A program made the translations under genes and the position numbers. The notes under the pieces were generated by a model that made no database searches, had not been told where the DNA came from, and saw nothing but the letters and a program-made list of their open reading frames with translations. From positions 1 to 34,057 of the forward strand of contig JAGSYV010000093.1 of the NCBI GenBank assembly GCA_018262505.1: a stretch of DNA of 34,057 nt, given 5' to 3'. Each line of letters opens with the position of its first letter. The first letter of the stretch is position 1. Shown in pieces: positions 26,792-34,057 of this stretch. The stretch is from Pseudomonadota bacterium (GTDB lineage Bacteria > Pseudomonadota > Alphaproteobacteria > Rhizobiales > Pleomorphomonadaceae).

Positions 26792-27355
26792 ATGCAGCGA
26801 CGCGCCTTTCTCGGTCTGGCTTTGCTCGGCCTCGGCGCCTGCACGACCCTGCCCCAGCGGCAGCTTGCGGGCACCGCCGTTCCCGACGGGCTCGACGGCC
26901 CTTATCGGCTCGACAGTGGTGACAAACTGCGCGTCACCGTCTTCGAGCAAACGGCGCTGTCGGGCACATTCACCATCGATCAGGCGGGCTACATCGCCTA
27001 TCCCTTGGTTGGCAACATCGCGGTGCGCGGCCTGACCACGCAGGAGGTGGCGGGCGCCCTCACCCGCGGCCTCAGGAACGGCTACCTGACCAAGCCGGAC
27101 GTGACGGTCGAGGTCGACACCTACCGCCCCTTCTTCATCATGGGCGAGGTGCGCAATCCCGGCCAATATACCTACGTCAATACCATGACCATCGAGACCG
27201 CGGTCGCTATCGCCGGTGGGTTCACCTCGCGGGCCGACGAGCGCCATATCGAGGTATCGCGTCGGCTGAACGGCAAGACCTACACGGGCACCCTGCCACC
27301 CAGCGCCTTGGTCAGGCCAGGCGATGTGCTGAAAGTCGCTCAACGGCTGTTTTAA
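26792..27355 (+). CDS. Polysaccharide export lipoprotein (Wza/ExoF-like)
   Basis: The 187-residue protein has a lipoprotein signal peptide with lipobox LGLGAC (Cys 17) and is therefore a periplasm-facing lipoprotein. The Poly_export domain follows (YRLDSGDKLRVTVFEQTALSG, then FTIDQAGYIAYPLVGNIAVRG and LTTQEVAGALTRGL), then a SLBB-type domain (PFFIMGEVRNPGQYTYVNTM, IETAVAIAGGFTSRA, LVRPGDVLKVAQRLF). It is short compared with full Wza and has no C-terminal outer-membrane helix, so it is of the compact ExoF type that works with a Wzz/ExoP partner. A GGGGA lies 7 bases before the start. The divergent gene is the likely partner and the next gene is the initiating sugar transferase. Confidence 0.9.
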   Translation: MQRRAFLGLALLGLGACTTLPQRQLAGTAVPDGLDGPYRLDSGDKLRVTVFEQTALSGTFTIDQAGYIAYPLVGNIAVRGLTTQEVAGALTRGLRNGYLTKPDVTVEVDTYRPFFIMGEVRNPGQYTYVNTMTIETAVAIAGGFTSRADERHIEVSRRLNGKTYTGTLPPSALVRPGDVLKVAQRLF

Positions 27356-27468
27356 CGCCGAGCATTACCGCTGCATAAGCGGGCAGATTATCCGCGATTT
27401 TACTTCACTTCAGGACTTTTGCGGCATTATGCCGGCTTCGGTCGCCGTGACCGTCGGAATGGATTGTA

Positions 27469-28947
27469 ATGAGCGCCACAGAGCCAGCCTCCGGACCTGT
27501 TTCCCACCTCGCGGCCACAGCAGCGGCGGTTGCCCAAAACTATCGCGACGCTTCCATCGCTCCATCACTGGTGAGCGGTCTCGCCGCCACATTCGAGTGG
27601 CTGTGCCTGTCTGTGATCGGTGTCGGCCTGCTGCCGCTGTTCTCGGTCTCGCTGGCCGGCCTCACCACAGCAATTCCCGTCGGCACCGCCTTGCTGACGC
27701 TCATGATTGCCCAAACCCTCGGCGCCAACGACCTGTCGCTGCTGCGTCGCCATTCCCAGCGCTTTGCCAAGCTCTTGGTCGCGTGGTCAAGCGCGTTCGG
27801 CTTCGTCTCGGTGCTGCTTGTCATTGGTAACAGCGTGCCCGACGTCGCACGTCTGTGGTTCCCGGCTTGGTATTTGGCCGGAGTCATGGCGCTGGGCCTG
27901 TCCTCGGCTGTGACGACGTTGGCAACCCGCCGGCTCACTCGCGCCGGCCGCCTGCAAAAGCGGGCGGTGATCCTCGGCGGCGGGACCATGGCCGAGTCCT
28001 TGATCACAGCGCTCGAGGAGACTGGTGGGAACGAACTGGCGATCCTCGGCATCTTTGACGACCGTAACGATGATCGCAGCCCAGAGAACCAGCAAGGATT
28101 CCCCAAGCTCGGCAACACGTCCGACCTGGTGGATTTCGCCCGTCTCACCGCCGTCGACCTGGTCATCGTTGCCCTGCCGGCGACAGCCGAAGTCCGCATT
28201 CTGCAGCTTCTGAAAAAGCTATGGGTGCTGCCGGTCGATATCCGCCTGTCCGCTCACTCGAGCAAACTGCGCCTCCGCCCACGTTCCTACTCCTACATCG
28301 GCCGAGTGCCATTTCTCGATCTGTTCGATCGGCCGATCACCGGCTGGTCACAGGTGTCGAAGCGCGTGTTCGACGTTGTCATCGCCAGCCTTGCGATCAT
28401 TGTACTGTCGCCGCTGATGCTCGGAGCGGCCATCGCCGTCAAGGCGACCTCGAATGGCCCCATCCTGTTCCGCCAACCGCGCTACGGCTTCAACAACGAG
28501 GTGATCTCGGTGATGAAGTTCCGCTCGATGTATGCCGATCAGGCGGACATCAAGGCCGACAAGGTGGTGACACGCGGCGATCCGCGCGTCACACCGGTCG
28601 GCCGCTTCATCCGCAAGACATCGATCGACGAATTGCCGCAGTTGTTCAACGTCTTGAAAGGCGATCTGTCGCTGGTCGGCCCACGCCCGCACGCCGTCAA
28701 CGCCCACACAGCGCACAAGCTGTGGGAAGAAGTGGTCGACGGCTATTTCGCCCGCCATAAGGTCAAGCCGGGCGTCACCGGCTGGGCGCAGATCAACGGT
28801 TGGCGCGGCGAGGTCGACACGCCCGACAAGATCCAGGCGCGCGTCGAGCACGACCTCTACTACATCGAGAACTGGTCAGTGCTGTTCGACCTTTACATCC
28901 TGCTGCTGACGCCGGTGCGCATCATCAATCAGGAAAACGCCTACTGA
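27469..28947 (+). CDS. Undecaprenyl-phosphate sugar-1-phosphate transferase (WcaJ/ExoY superfamily)
   Basis: This is the initiating enzyme of exopolysaccharide synthesis: it transfers a sugar-1-phosphate from a UDP-sugar to undecaprenyl phosphate in the inner membrane. The 492 residues carry four N-terminal membrane segments, a Rossmann-like CoA-binding-3 domain (RAVILGGGTMAESLITALEE), a further hydrophobic segment (VFDVVIASLAIIVLSPLMLG) and the catalytic bacterial sugar transferase domain with MKFRSMYADQAD, TSIDELPQLFNVLKGDLSLV, GPRPHAV and KPGVTGWAQINGWRGE. The last part, ENWSVLFDLYILLLTPVRII, is typical for the polyisoprenyl-phosphate hexose transferase family. The sugar (glucose or galactose) cannot be told. 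It lies 113 bases downstream of the Wza-like gene; its stop overlaps that of the convergent DUF1667 gene by 7 bases. Confidence 0.93.
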   Translation: MSATEPASGPVSHLAATAAAVAQNYRDASIAPSLVSGLAATFEWLCLSVIGVGLLPLFSVSLAGLTTAIPVGTALLTLMIAQTLGANDLSLLRRHSQRFAKLLVAWSSAFGFVSVLLVIGNSVPDVARLWFPAWYLAGVMALGLSSAVTTLATRRLTRAGRLQKRAVILGGGTMAESLITALEETGGNELAILGIFDDRNDDRSPENQQGFPKLGNTSDLVDFARLTAVDLVIVALPATAEVRILQLLKKLWVLPVDIRLSAHSSKLRLRPRSYSYIGRVPFLDLFDRPITGWSQVSKRVFDVVIASLAIIVLSPLMLGAAIAVKATSNGPILFRQPRYGFNNEVISVMKFRSMYADQADIKADKVVTRGDPRVTPVGRFIRKTSIDELPQLFNVLKGDLSLVGPRPHAVNAHTAHKLWEEVVDGYFARHKVKPGVTGWAQINGWRGEVDTPDKIQARVEHDLYYIENWSVLFDLYILLLTPVRIINQENAY

Positions 28948-29315
28948 ATCGAGGGGATATCGCGAGCGGCGCGGAAATCCACGCCGAGGCCTAAAGCATC
29001 GGACACGATGATCTCTCCCTCCGTGACCGGCGCGGCAACCGACACAGAACGCAGAAGCTGCAAGCAGTGGAAGATGCGCTCCTTGGGCACCGGCGTCACC
29101 GAGACCACCGGCAACAGCGGCAAGCCGCCGCCTGAGACCCGCACCGTCGTCGTCACCATGCGCTTCGGCGCGACCACTTCTTCGGCGGCATAAGCCTGCC
29201 CCTTGTTACAGGTGAAACCGGTCATCTCGGCGACGCTGCCGTCCTCGACGGTCACCTCGCCGCCGCAGCCGATCGGACAGCCAATGCACTGAATGGCATG
29301 AACCACGCGCGCCAT
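28941..29315 (-). CDS. DUF1667 protein with a four-cysteine motif
   Basis: The 124-residue protein begins MARVVHAIQCIGCPIGCGGE and has C10, C13, C17 and, in TGFTCNKGQAYA, C36, a CxxCPxxC-x18-C pattern that could bind an iron-sulfur cluster or zinc. The rest (VVAPKRMVTTTVRVSGGG, SVTPVPKERIFHCLQLLR, GEIIVSDALGLGVDFRAARD) matches DUF1667, which is found with the two flavoproteins encoded just upstream and resembles the end of molybdopterin/redox beta-barrel proteins. Its start overlaps the stop of the flavoprotein gene (ATGA); an ATG three bases earlier (29318) is also possible. It probably serves as an electron-transfer or assembly subunit of that dehydrogenase. Confidence 0.85.
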   Translation of the reverse strand: MARVVHAIQCIGCPIGCGGEVTVEDGSVAEMTGFTCNKGQAYAAEEVVAPKRMVTTTVRVSGGGLPLLPVVSVTPVPKERIFHCLQLLRSVSVAAPVTEGEIIVSDALGLGVDFRAARDIPSIQ

Positions 29316-30619
29316 CATGCCTCCTCCTCGATCTCTTCCTCGGCCGCGACCTGCTCCGGCGCCGGCACGACGCGGAACTCCAGCGTCGCGGCATCGCCGA
29401 TCTTGCGAACGGGAATGTCGGCGACGATCATCTCGCTCGGCTTGACCACCCTGAGCTTGCGCTCGAAGGCGAGCGCGCCGTCGGCCCAGAATTGCAGCAG
29501 GGACGCGCCCATCGGTTTCGCCGCCCGGAAATAGAAGCGGACGCTCATCTTGCCCGGCTCGAAATCCGACAGCCGCTGCGGCACGACGGTGCGAAGCCCC
29601 TCGCCCGCCATGACCGACCGTTCTCGGCCCGACGGTGCCAGCTCTCCGCACGCATGGCGAGCCGCCGAGCGACCGGCGATCGCCGCCTCCTCCGACACCC
29701 AGTCGACGAGGTCATGGACATGCAGCACGTTGCCGGCGGCAAAGAAGCCGGGGATCGATGTCTGACGGAACTGATCGACCCGCGCGCCGCTGGTGATCGG
29801 ATCGAGAGCAACACCAGCCGCTCGGCCAAGCTCGTTTTCCGGAATGAGACCGACCGAGAGCAGCACGCAGTCGCAGGCGACGTCGAAGGCCGTGCCGTCG
29901 ATCACCTCCAGCTTGTCGTTCACCTGAGACACGGTGATGCCGGTCACCCGGTCCTTGCCGTGGATCGCCGTCACCGAATGGCCGAGATAGAGCGGAATGC
30001 CGAAGTCTTCGAGGCATTGAACGATGTTGCGCGTCAAGCCGTTGGAATACGGCATGATCTCGAACACCGCCTTCACCTTGGCGCCCTCGAAGGTCATGCG
30101 GCGGGCCATGATCAGGCCGATGTCGCCCGAGCCGACGATCACCACTTCCTTGCCCGGCAGATACCCCTCCATATTGACCATGCGCTGGGCAGCGCCGGCG
30201 GTGAACACGCCGGCCGGCCGGCTGCCCGGCGTGCGGATGGCGCCACGCGTCCGCTCGCGGCAGCCCATGGCGTAGACCACCGATTTCGCCCTGACAACCG
30301 TCAGTCCGGCATGCGGGCTGACCGAGGTGATGATGCCGCCCGGCTCGGCCGCCAGCACCGTCGTGTCGAGCCAGACGTCGATATCGGTCGCCTTGACCAT
30401 GTCAACGTAGCGGTGGGCATAGCCCGGCCCGGTCAGCTCTTCCTCGAAGCGGCGCAGGCCGAAGCCATTGTGGATGCACTGCTGCAGAATGCCGCCGAGT
30501 TCGCGGTCGCGCTCGAGAATCAGCACGCGCTCCGCCCCGGCTTCCCGCGCGGCGAGCGCCGCTGCCATGCCCGCCGGACCACCGCCGATGGTCACCACAT
30601 CGTAGGAAAACTCACGCAT
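29315..30619 (-). CDS. FAD/NAD(P)-dependent oxidoreductase of a glycerol-3-phosphate-type dehydrogenase module
   Basis: This 434-residue flavoprotein of the disulfide-reductase fold starts at ATG 30619 (MREFSYDVVTIGGGPAGMAA), overlapping the upstream gene by 8 bases. It has an FAD Rossmann motif GGGPAG (12-17), CIHNGFGLRRFEEELTGPGY, a second nucleotide motif VIVGSGDIG, and the IPGFFAAGNVLHVHDLVDWV motif that closes FAD sites in this family. The C-terminal about 100 residues form a domain ending in an acidic tail (EEEIEEEA). No CxxC redox pair is next to the flavin, so it probably passes electrons between flavin and NAD(P) or the DUF1667 partner. The three-gene set is known from many anaerobes and some proteobacteria and is usually annotated with glycerol-3-phosphate oxidation. 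Confidence 0.88.
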   Translation of the reverse strand: MREFSYDVVTIGGGPAGMAAALAAREAGAERVLILERDRELGGILQQCIHNGFGLRRFEEELTGPGYAHRYVDMVKATDIDVWLDTTVLAAEPGGIITSVSPHAGLTVVRAKSVVYAMGCRERTRGAIRTPGSRPAGVFTAGAAQRMVNMEGYLPGKEVVIVGSGDIGLIMARRMTFEGAKVKAVFEIMPYSNGLTRNIVQCLEDFGIPLYLGHSVTAIHGKDRVTGITVSQVNDKLEVIDGTAFDVACDCVLLSVGLIPENELGRAAGVALDPITSGARVDQFRQTSIPGFFAAGNVLHVHDLVDWVSEEAAIAGRSAARHACGELAPSGRERSVMAGEGLRTVVPQRLSDFEPGKMSVRFYFRAAKPMGASLLQFWADGALAFERKLRVVKPSEMIVADIPVRKIGDAATLEFRVVPAPEQVAAEEEIEEEA

Positions 30620-32105
30620 CGACACCCTCCCCGGCTTCGAGCTGGGCGCGCGACAGGAATAGCCACGACCCCGTCGAGTCTTTCCGGACGGCGGTGACGG
30701 GAATGCCGAGCTCACGGGCCAAGATCGCCGTGACGCGCGGCCCGCAGAAGCCACCCTGGCAGCGGCCTGCCCCGGCCCGCACCCGCCGCTTGACGCCATC
30801 AACGGTGCGGGCACCACAGGGCGACTGGATGGCGGCGACGATCTCCGCCTCGGTAATGGTCTCGCAGCGGCAGATGACGCGGCCGAACAGCGGATCGCTG
30901 GCAACCAGCCGCGCCTGCCCTTCGCGATCGAGGTCATGAAAGCGCGGCTTTTGCGGATTGACCGGCACGAAGCTCGCTTTCCGCTTCAATCTCAGGCCGA
31001 CGTCCTGCAGCATCTCGACGATGATTTCGCCGATCGCCGGTGCCGAGGTCAGGCCTGGCGACTGGATGCCGGCGGCATGGACGAGGCCGCGCGCCGCCGG
31101 CGACGATCCGATGACGAAATCCTTGCCGGCAGCGGCGCGCAAGCCGGCGAACTCGGTGATCGCCGTGCCGAGCGGCAGTGCCGGCACGATGCGACGGGCC
31201 CCGGCGATAATCCCGGCAAGGCCGCCGGCCGTGGTTTCCTTATCCTCGGGATCGTTGATGTCCACGGCGTCGGGACCGATGAACACATTGCCATGCACGG
31301 TGGGCGACACCAGGATGCCCTTCGACACCTTGTCAGGCGCCGGGAACAGCACCGTGTTGACCAGTTGGCCGACGCTACGATCGAACAGGATGTATTCGCC
31401 ACGGCGCGGCTTGATAGTGAAGCTGTCGTCGCCGGCCATGCGCGCGACCTCGCCGGAATGCAGGCCGGCGGCGTTGACCACGAAACGGGTGGCAACGCGG
31501 CCGCGCGTCGTTTGTACGGCAACGATCTGCCGATCCACCATGCCGAGGCCTGTCACCGCGCATTCGGTGACCATTTGCACACCGTTGCGGATGGCGTTTT
31601 CGGCAAAACCGACGGTCGCCAGGAAGGGACAGACAATGGCGCCGGTGGGCGCCCAAAGCGCGCCGGCGACTTCGGGCGAAATGTTGGGCTCATGGTCGAG
31701 CAGACGGTCGCGCCCCCAGATTTCAAGGCCGGGCACACCATTGTCGATGCCGCGGTGGCGAAGAGCGGCGACAGTCTCCATCTCAGCGGCGTTCTTGGCC
31801 ACCACCAGTGCACCTGTCGCCTTGCGCGAAATGCCGAGGCCTTCGGCAAGCTCGGCATAGAGCCGCGCGCCCCGCACATTGAGGCGAGCCTTCCACGTGC
31901 CGGGCTCGGCGTCGAAGCCAGCGTGCAGGATGCCGCTGTTGGCCTTGGAGGTGCCGGTGGCGACATCCGGCGATCGTTCGATCAGCACGACGGACAGGTC
32001 GAAGCGCGCGAGTTCACGCGCAATCGCGCATCCCACCACGCCGCCGCCGATAATGACGACATCGGCGCTTTCCGGAAGAGACTCTGCTCCGAAGCTTCCC
32101 GTCAT
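30612..32105 (-). CDS. FAD-dependent dehydrogenase with BFD-like [2Fe-2S] domain (glycerol-3-phosphate dehydrogenase-like)
   Basis: The 497-residue protein, started at ATG 32105 with GGGAGAGG three bases upstream, has a DAO-type FAD domain (DVVIIGGGVVGCAIARELAR, residues about 15-34, and ATGTSKANSGILHAGFD). Its C-terminal domain contains the BFD-like cluster motif: CRC, then about 35 residues further CQGGFC, four cysteines fitting a [2Fe-2S] site. It resembles GlpA and LhgO relatives. A substrate such as glycerol-3-phosphate or a hydroxy acid is inferred, not shown. It is the first gene of the three-gene operon and has an array of TTCG half-sites in front. Confidence 0.88.
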   Translation of the reverse strand: MTGSFGAESLPESADVVIIGGGVVGCAIARELARFDLSVVLIERSPDVATGTSKANSGILHAGFDAEPGTWKARLNVRGARLYAELAEGLGISRKATGALVVAKNAAEMETVAALRHRGIDNGVPGLEIWGRDRLLDHEPNISPEVAGALWAPTGAIVCPFLATVGFAENAIRNGVQMVTECAVTGLGMVDRQIVAVQTTRGRVATRFVVNAAGLHSGEVARMAGDDSFTIKPRRGEYILFDRSVGQLVNTVLFPAPDKVSKGILVSPTVHGNVFIGPDAVDINDPEDKETTAGGLAGIIAGARRIVPALPLGTAITEFAGLRAAAGKDFVIGSSPAARGLVHAAGIQSPGLTSAPAIGEIIVEMLQDVGLRLKRKASFVPVNPQKPRFHDLDREGQARLVASDPLFGRVICRCETITEAEIVAAIQSPCGARTVDGVKRRVRAGAGRCQGGFCGPRVTAILARELGIPVTAVRKDSTGSWLFLSRAQLEAGEGVDA

Positions 32106-32150
32106 GCGCCTCTCCCGATCCACCGATCCGTCTCGCTCACCGCATCGAAG

Positions 32151-32210
32151 TTCGATTGACCTTCGTTTTGGTTCGATTTTTCTTTCGTATCATTTCGAGC
32201 GAAAGTTTCG
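32151..32210. promoter_or_regulatory. Array of six TTCG half-sites, probable DeoR/GlpR-type operator
   Basis: TTCG occurs at 32151, 32162, 32172, 32184, 32194 and 32207, spaced 11, 10, 12, 10 and 13 bases, so about one per helix turn. The palindrome TTTCG-AG-CGAAA at 32193-32204 is among them. It lies 46-105 bases upstream of the dehydrogenase start. DeoR-family GlpR repressors bind repeated TTCG-type half-sites, so this fits glycerol-3-phosphate control. No such repressor gene is in the window. Confidence 0.5.
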
Positions 32211-32293
32211 GATTGGTACGAACGCCTATGGCCTGAACCTCAGGTCGCCGTTGGGATGAGTCACCACGACAAGCAGGAATGATTTCTTGCGAA

Positions 32294-32335
32294 ACGAAAC
32301 AACGCCGCCTTCCCAGGAAAGCGGCGTTGTTTCGT
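32294..32335 (-). terminator. Intrinsic terminator of the PTS gene
   Basis: A perfect 15-bp stem (32294-32308 with 32321-32335, ends ACGAAAC/GTTTCGT) with a 12-base loop, 48 bases past the PTS stop. On the minus strand it is followed by TTCGCAAG rather than a pure T-run, but the T-rich stem end and its strength support termination. Confidence 0.7.
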
Positions 32336-32349
32336 CGTATTTTAGAAGA

Positions 32350-32373
32350 GCCGCCGGTCTTGTGGCCGGCGGC
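32350..32373 (-). terminator. Second hairpin downstream of the PTS gene
   Basis: GCCGCCGG at 32350-32357 pairs exactly with CCGGCGGC at 32366-32373 around an 8-base loop, 10 bases past the PTS stop. On the minus strand TCTTCT follows. It forms a tandem pair with the stronger hairpin beyond it. Confidence 0.5.
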
Positions 32374-32382
32374 ATCAAGGTG

Positions 32383-34057
32383 TCAGGCGGACAGGGCCTG
32401 CGCCACCTCGCCGGCGTCATCGCCGACGATCAGGTGGTAGTTGGCGGCGCCGAGCGTCGCAACGGCCCGCACACCGGCCTTCTTGACCAGCGACTGGTCG
32501 AACCGCTTGGGATCGGCCACCTCGACGCGAACGCGGGTGCCGGACACCGCCTCGACCGAGACGATGTTGGCGCGTCCACCGAGGGCATCGATCATCTGAT
32601 CGGCCTTGAGGCGGGCAGCCACCGACGGCGCAGCGGTGGCGCCTTTGGTGGCGACCGGCGTTGCGACGGCGGTGGGAGTAACCCCACCGGCAGGCTGCGA
32701 CCGGAGATACTCTTCCATGTCGGTCTTCATGTTTTCGGACTGGGTGCCGAAGATCACCTGCAGGCCCTGGCCAACCACCATAACGCCGGCGGCACCCATT
32801 TCCTTGAACTTCGGCTGATCCACCTTGGCGATATCGGCAACACCGACGCGCAGGCGGGTGATGCAGGCGTCAAGGTTGGTGATGTTCTGAGCACCACCGA
32901 AGGCGGCGACCAGCTTGCGGGCGGTGGCAAAGCGATCGTTGCCGTCCGCGACCTCGTTGGCCGTTTCAGAGATGGCAGTCTCGTCCTCGCGGCCAGGCGT
33001 CTTCAGGTTGAACTTCTGAATGGCGAAGCGGAACACACCGTAATAGATGGCGGCATAGATCGGCCCGAGGATCAGCGTCATCCACCAGTTATGAGCGTTG
33101 GAACCGAAGACGTTGAACAGCAGGAAGTCGATGCCACCCTGGGAGAAGGTGAAGCCCATGTGGATGTCGAGCGTGTTGGCCACGAACTGGGTGGTGGCGG
33201 CAAGCACGGCATGCACGGCGTAGAGGGCGGGAGCCACGAACAGGAAGGAGAACTCGATCGGCTCGGTGATGCCAGTCAGGAACGAGGTCAGGGCGGCGGA
33301 GATCATCATGCCCATGACCTTGAGCCGGTTCTCCGGCTTGGCGGTGTGAGCGATGGCGATGGCGGCGGCCGGCAGGCCCCACATCTTGAACAGGAAGGCG
33401 CCCGACAGAATACCGGCCGTGGGATCGCCCGCGAAGAAGCGGTTGATGTCGCCATGGACCACCTTGCCGGCGGCATCAGTGTAGGAACCGATCTCGAAGA
33501 AGAACGGCACGTTCCAGATGTGATGCAGGCCGAACGGGATCAGCAGGCGCTCGACGAAGCCGTAAACAGTCGCGGCAAGGCGCGGATCGTTTTCAGCCGC
33601 CCAGTGCGAGAAGATGTCGATGCCGGACTGCACGGGCTGCCAGACGAAGGACAGCACCACGCCGGCGGCAATCGCCGCGAGGCCGGTGACGATCGGCACG
33701 AACCGCTTGCCGGCGAAGAAGCCAAGATAGGACGGCAACTGGATCCGGAAGTAGCGGTTGAACAGCGTCGCCGCGATGGCACCGATGATGATGCCGCCGA
33801 ACACGCCGGTGTCGATGGTCGGCACCGTCTTGCCAGCCAGCACGGGCACATGCAGGAACACGGCCATGACGCCGAGCGTCGCGGTCATGACGAAATAGCC
33901 AACAACGGCGGCGATGGCGGCAACGCCGTCATTCTTGGCGAGGCCAAGGGCGACGCCGACGGCGAAGATGATCGGCAGGTTGCCGAAGATGGCATCGCCA
34001 CCCTTGGCCATCACCTGCGACACGATCTCCGGCAGGAAGGAGAAGTTGGACGCGCCG
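32383..34057 (-). CDS. ptsG: PTS glucose-class EIIC-EIIB permease with an extra EIIB-like domain, partial
   Basis: This protein imports and phosphorylates a hexose, probably glucose. The N-terminus is outside the window (the frame is open to the edge). The EIIC part shows [67 protein letters not shown] and the active-site [10 protein letters not shown], all close to E. coli PtsG as I recall it. After NLKTPGRED comes EIIB with the phospho-accepting Cys in [14 protein letters not shown] (codon 32863-32865). A Pro/Ala/Thr linker and a second EIIB-like domain of about 75 residues follow ([18 protein letters not shown]), where that Cys is Ser (codon 32542-32544). No EIIA domain is attached. E. coli PtsG ends after the first EIIB, so this tail is extra. 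NagE is the alternative name, less likely. Confidence 0.9.
   Translation of the reverse strand, partial: GASNFSFLPEIVSQVMAKGGDAIFGNLPIIFAVGVALGLAKNDGVAAIAAVVGYFVMTATLGVMAVFLHVPVLAGKTVPTIDTGVFGGIIIGAIAATLFNRYFRIQLPSYLGFFAGKRFVPIVTGLAAIAAGVVLSFVWQPVQSGIDIFSHWAAENDPRLAATVYGFVERLLIPFGLHHIWNVPFFFEIGSYTDAAGKVVHGDINRFFAGDPTAGILSGAFLFKMWGLPAAAIAIAHTAKPENRLKVMGMMISAALTSFLTGITEPIEFSFLFVAPALYAVHAVLAATTQFVANTLDIHMGFTFSQGGIDFLLFNVFGSNAHNWWMTLILGPIYAAIYYGVFRFAIQKFNLKTPGREDETAISETANEVADGNDRFATARKLVAAFGGAQNITNLDACITRLRVGVADIAKVDQPKFKEMGAAGVMVVGQGLQVIFGTQSENMKTDMEEYLRSQPAGGVTPTAVATPVATKGATAAPSVAARLKADQMIDALGGRANIVSVEAVSGTRVRVEVADPKRFDQSLVKKAGVRAVATLGAANYHLIVGDDAGEVAQALSA

Overview
The window is a high-GC (about 60-65% by eye) chromosomal segment of an alphaproteobacterium. 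The order Hyphomicrobiales (Rhizobiales) is strongly suggested by a lipoyl-domain-bearing pyruvate dehydrogenase E1 beta subunit, an NtrY/NtrX pair, an LdtR/L,D-transpeptidase pair, an aspartate-rich HemB, DUF6163, DUF6898 and DUF2842 proteins, and candidate CtrA boxes. A Pleomorphomonas-like genus is only a guess. I saw no tRNA, rRNA, CRISPR array, insertion sequence or phage gene.

Layout. 1-4216 (minus): pyruvate dehydrogenase operon pdhA-pdhB-pdhC-lpdA, with lpdA cut by the left edge. 4378-5409: a doubtful small ORF and a membrane-anchored DUF930 protein. 5544-8987 (minus): ntrY-ntrX, both apparently carrying internal in-frame deletions. 9192-10199 (plus): kdsD, arabinose-5-phosphate isomerase for KDO/LPS synthesis. 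10252-11605 (minus): a cation diffusion facilitator split by a frameshift. 11682-13757 (minus): pbpC. 14082-16145 (plus): a soluble FIST-sensor chemoreceptor. 16237-21671 (minus): glyA, a nucleotidyltransferase-like gene, DUF6898, a Tat-exported L,D-transpeptidase, a candidate small RNA, ldtR and DUF6163. 21765-25225 (plus): hemB with a coupled membrane protein, metY, and DUF2842. 25232-28947: an exopolysaccharide cluster with a P-loop-less Wzz/BY-kinase-like protein (minus), a Wza-like lipoprotein and a polyprenyl-phosphate sugar transferase. 28941-32105 (minus): a three-gene redox module (FAD/BFD dehydrogenase, FAD/NAD disulfide-type oxidoreductase, DUF1667). 32383-34057 (minus): a glucose-class PTS EIIC-EIIB protein with an extra C-terminal EIIB-like domain, cut by the right edge.

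Themes. Much of the window concerns the envelope: KDO supply, peptidoglycan synthesis and 3-3 crosslinking with its MarR-type regulator, and exopolysaccharide export. The rest is central metabolism: PDH, SHMT, heme, methionine, glucose uptake and a probable glycerol-3-phosphate-type dehydrogenase. The observations most worth following are: (1) a candidate minus-strand sRNA at about 20019-20130, upstream of the L,D-transpeptidase, which shows anti-Shine-Dalgarno-like CCUCC sequences in two well-formed hairpin loops and a third C-rich stretch, and sits beside a perfect TTAA-N7-TTAAC CtrA-type box; (2) the paired deletions in NtrY and NtrX; (3) a Cys-to-Ser second EIIB domain on the PTS permease; (4) an array of six TTCG half-sites at about one per helical turn in front of the FAD/FAD/DUF1667 operon. 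All family assignments come from reading motifs by eye; no database search was possible.
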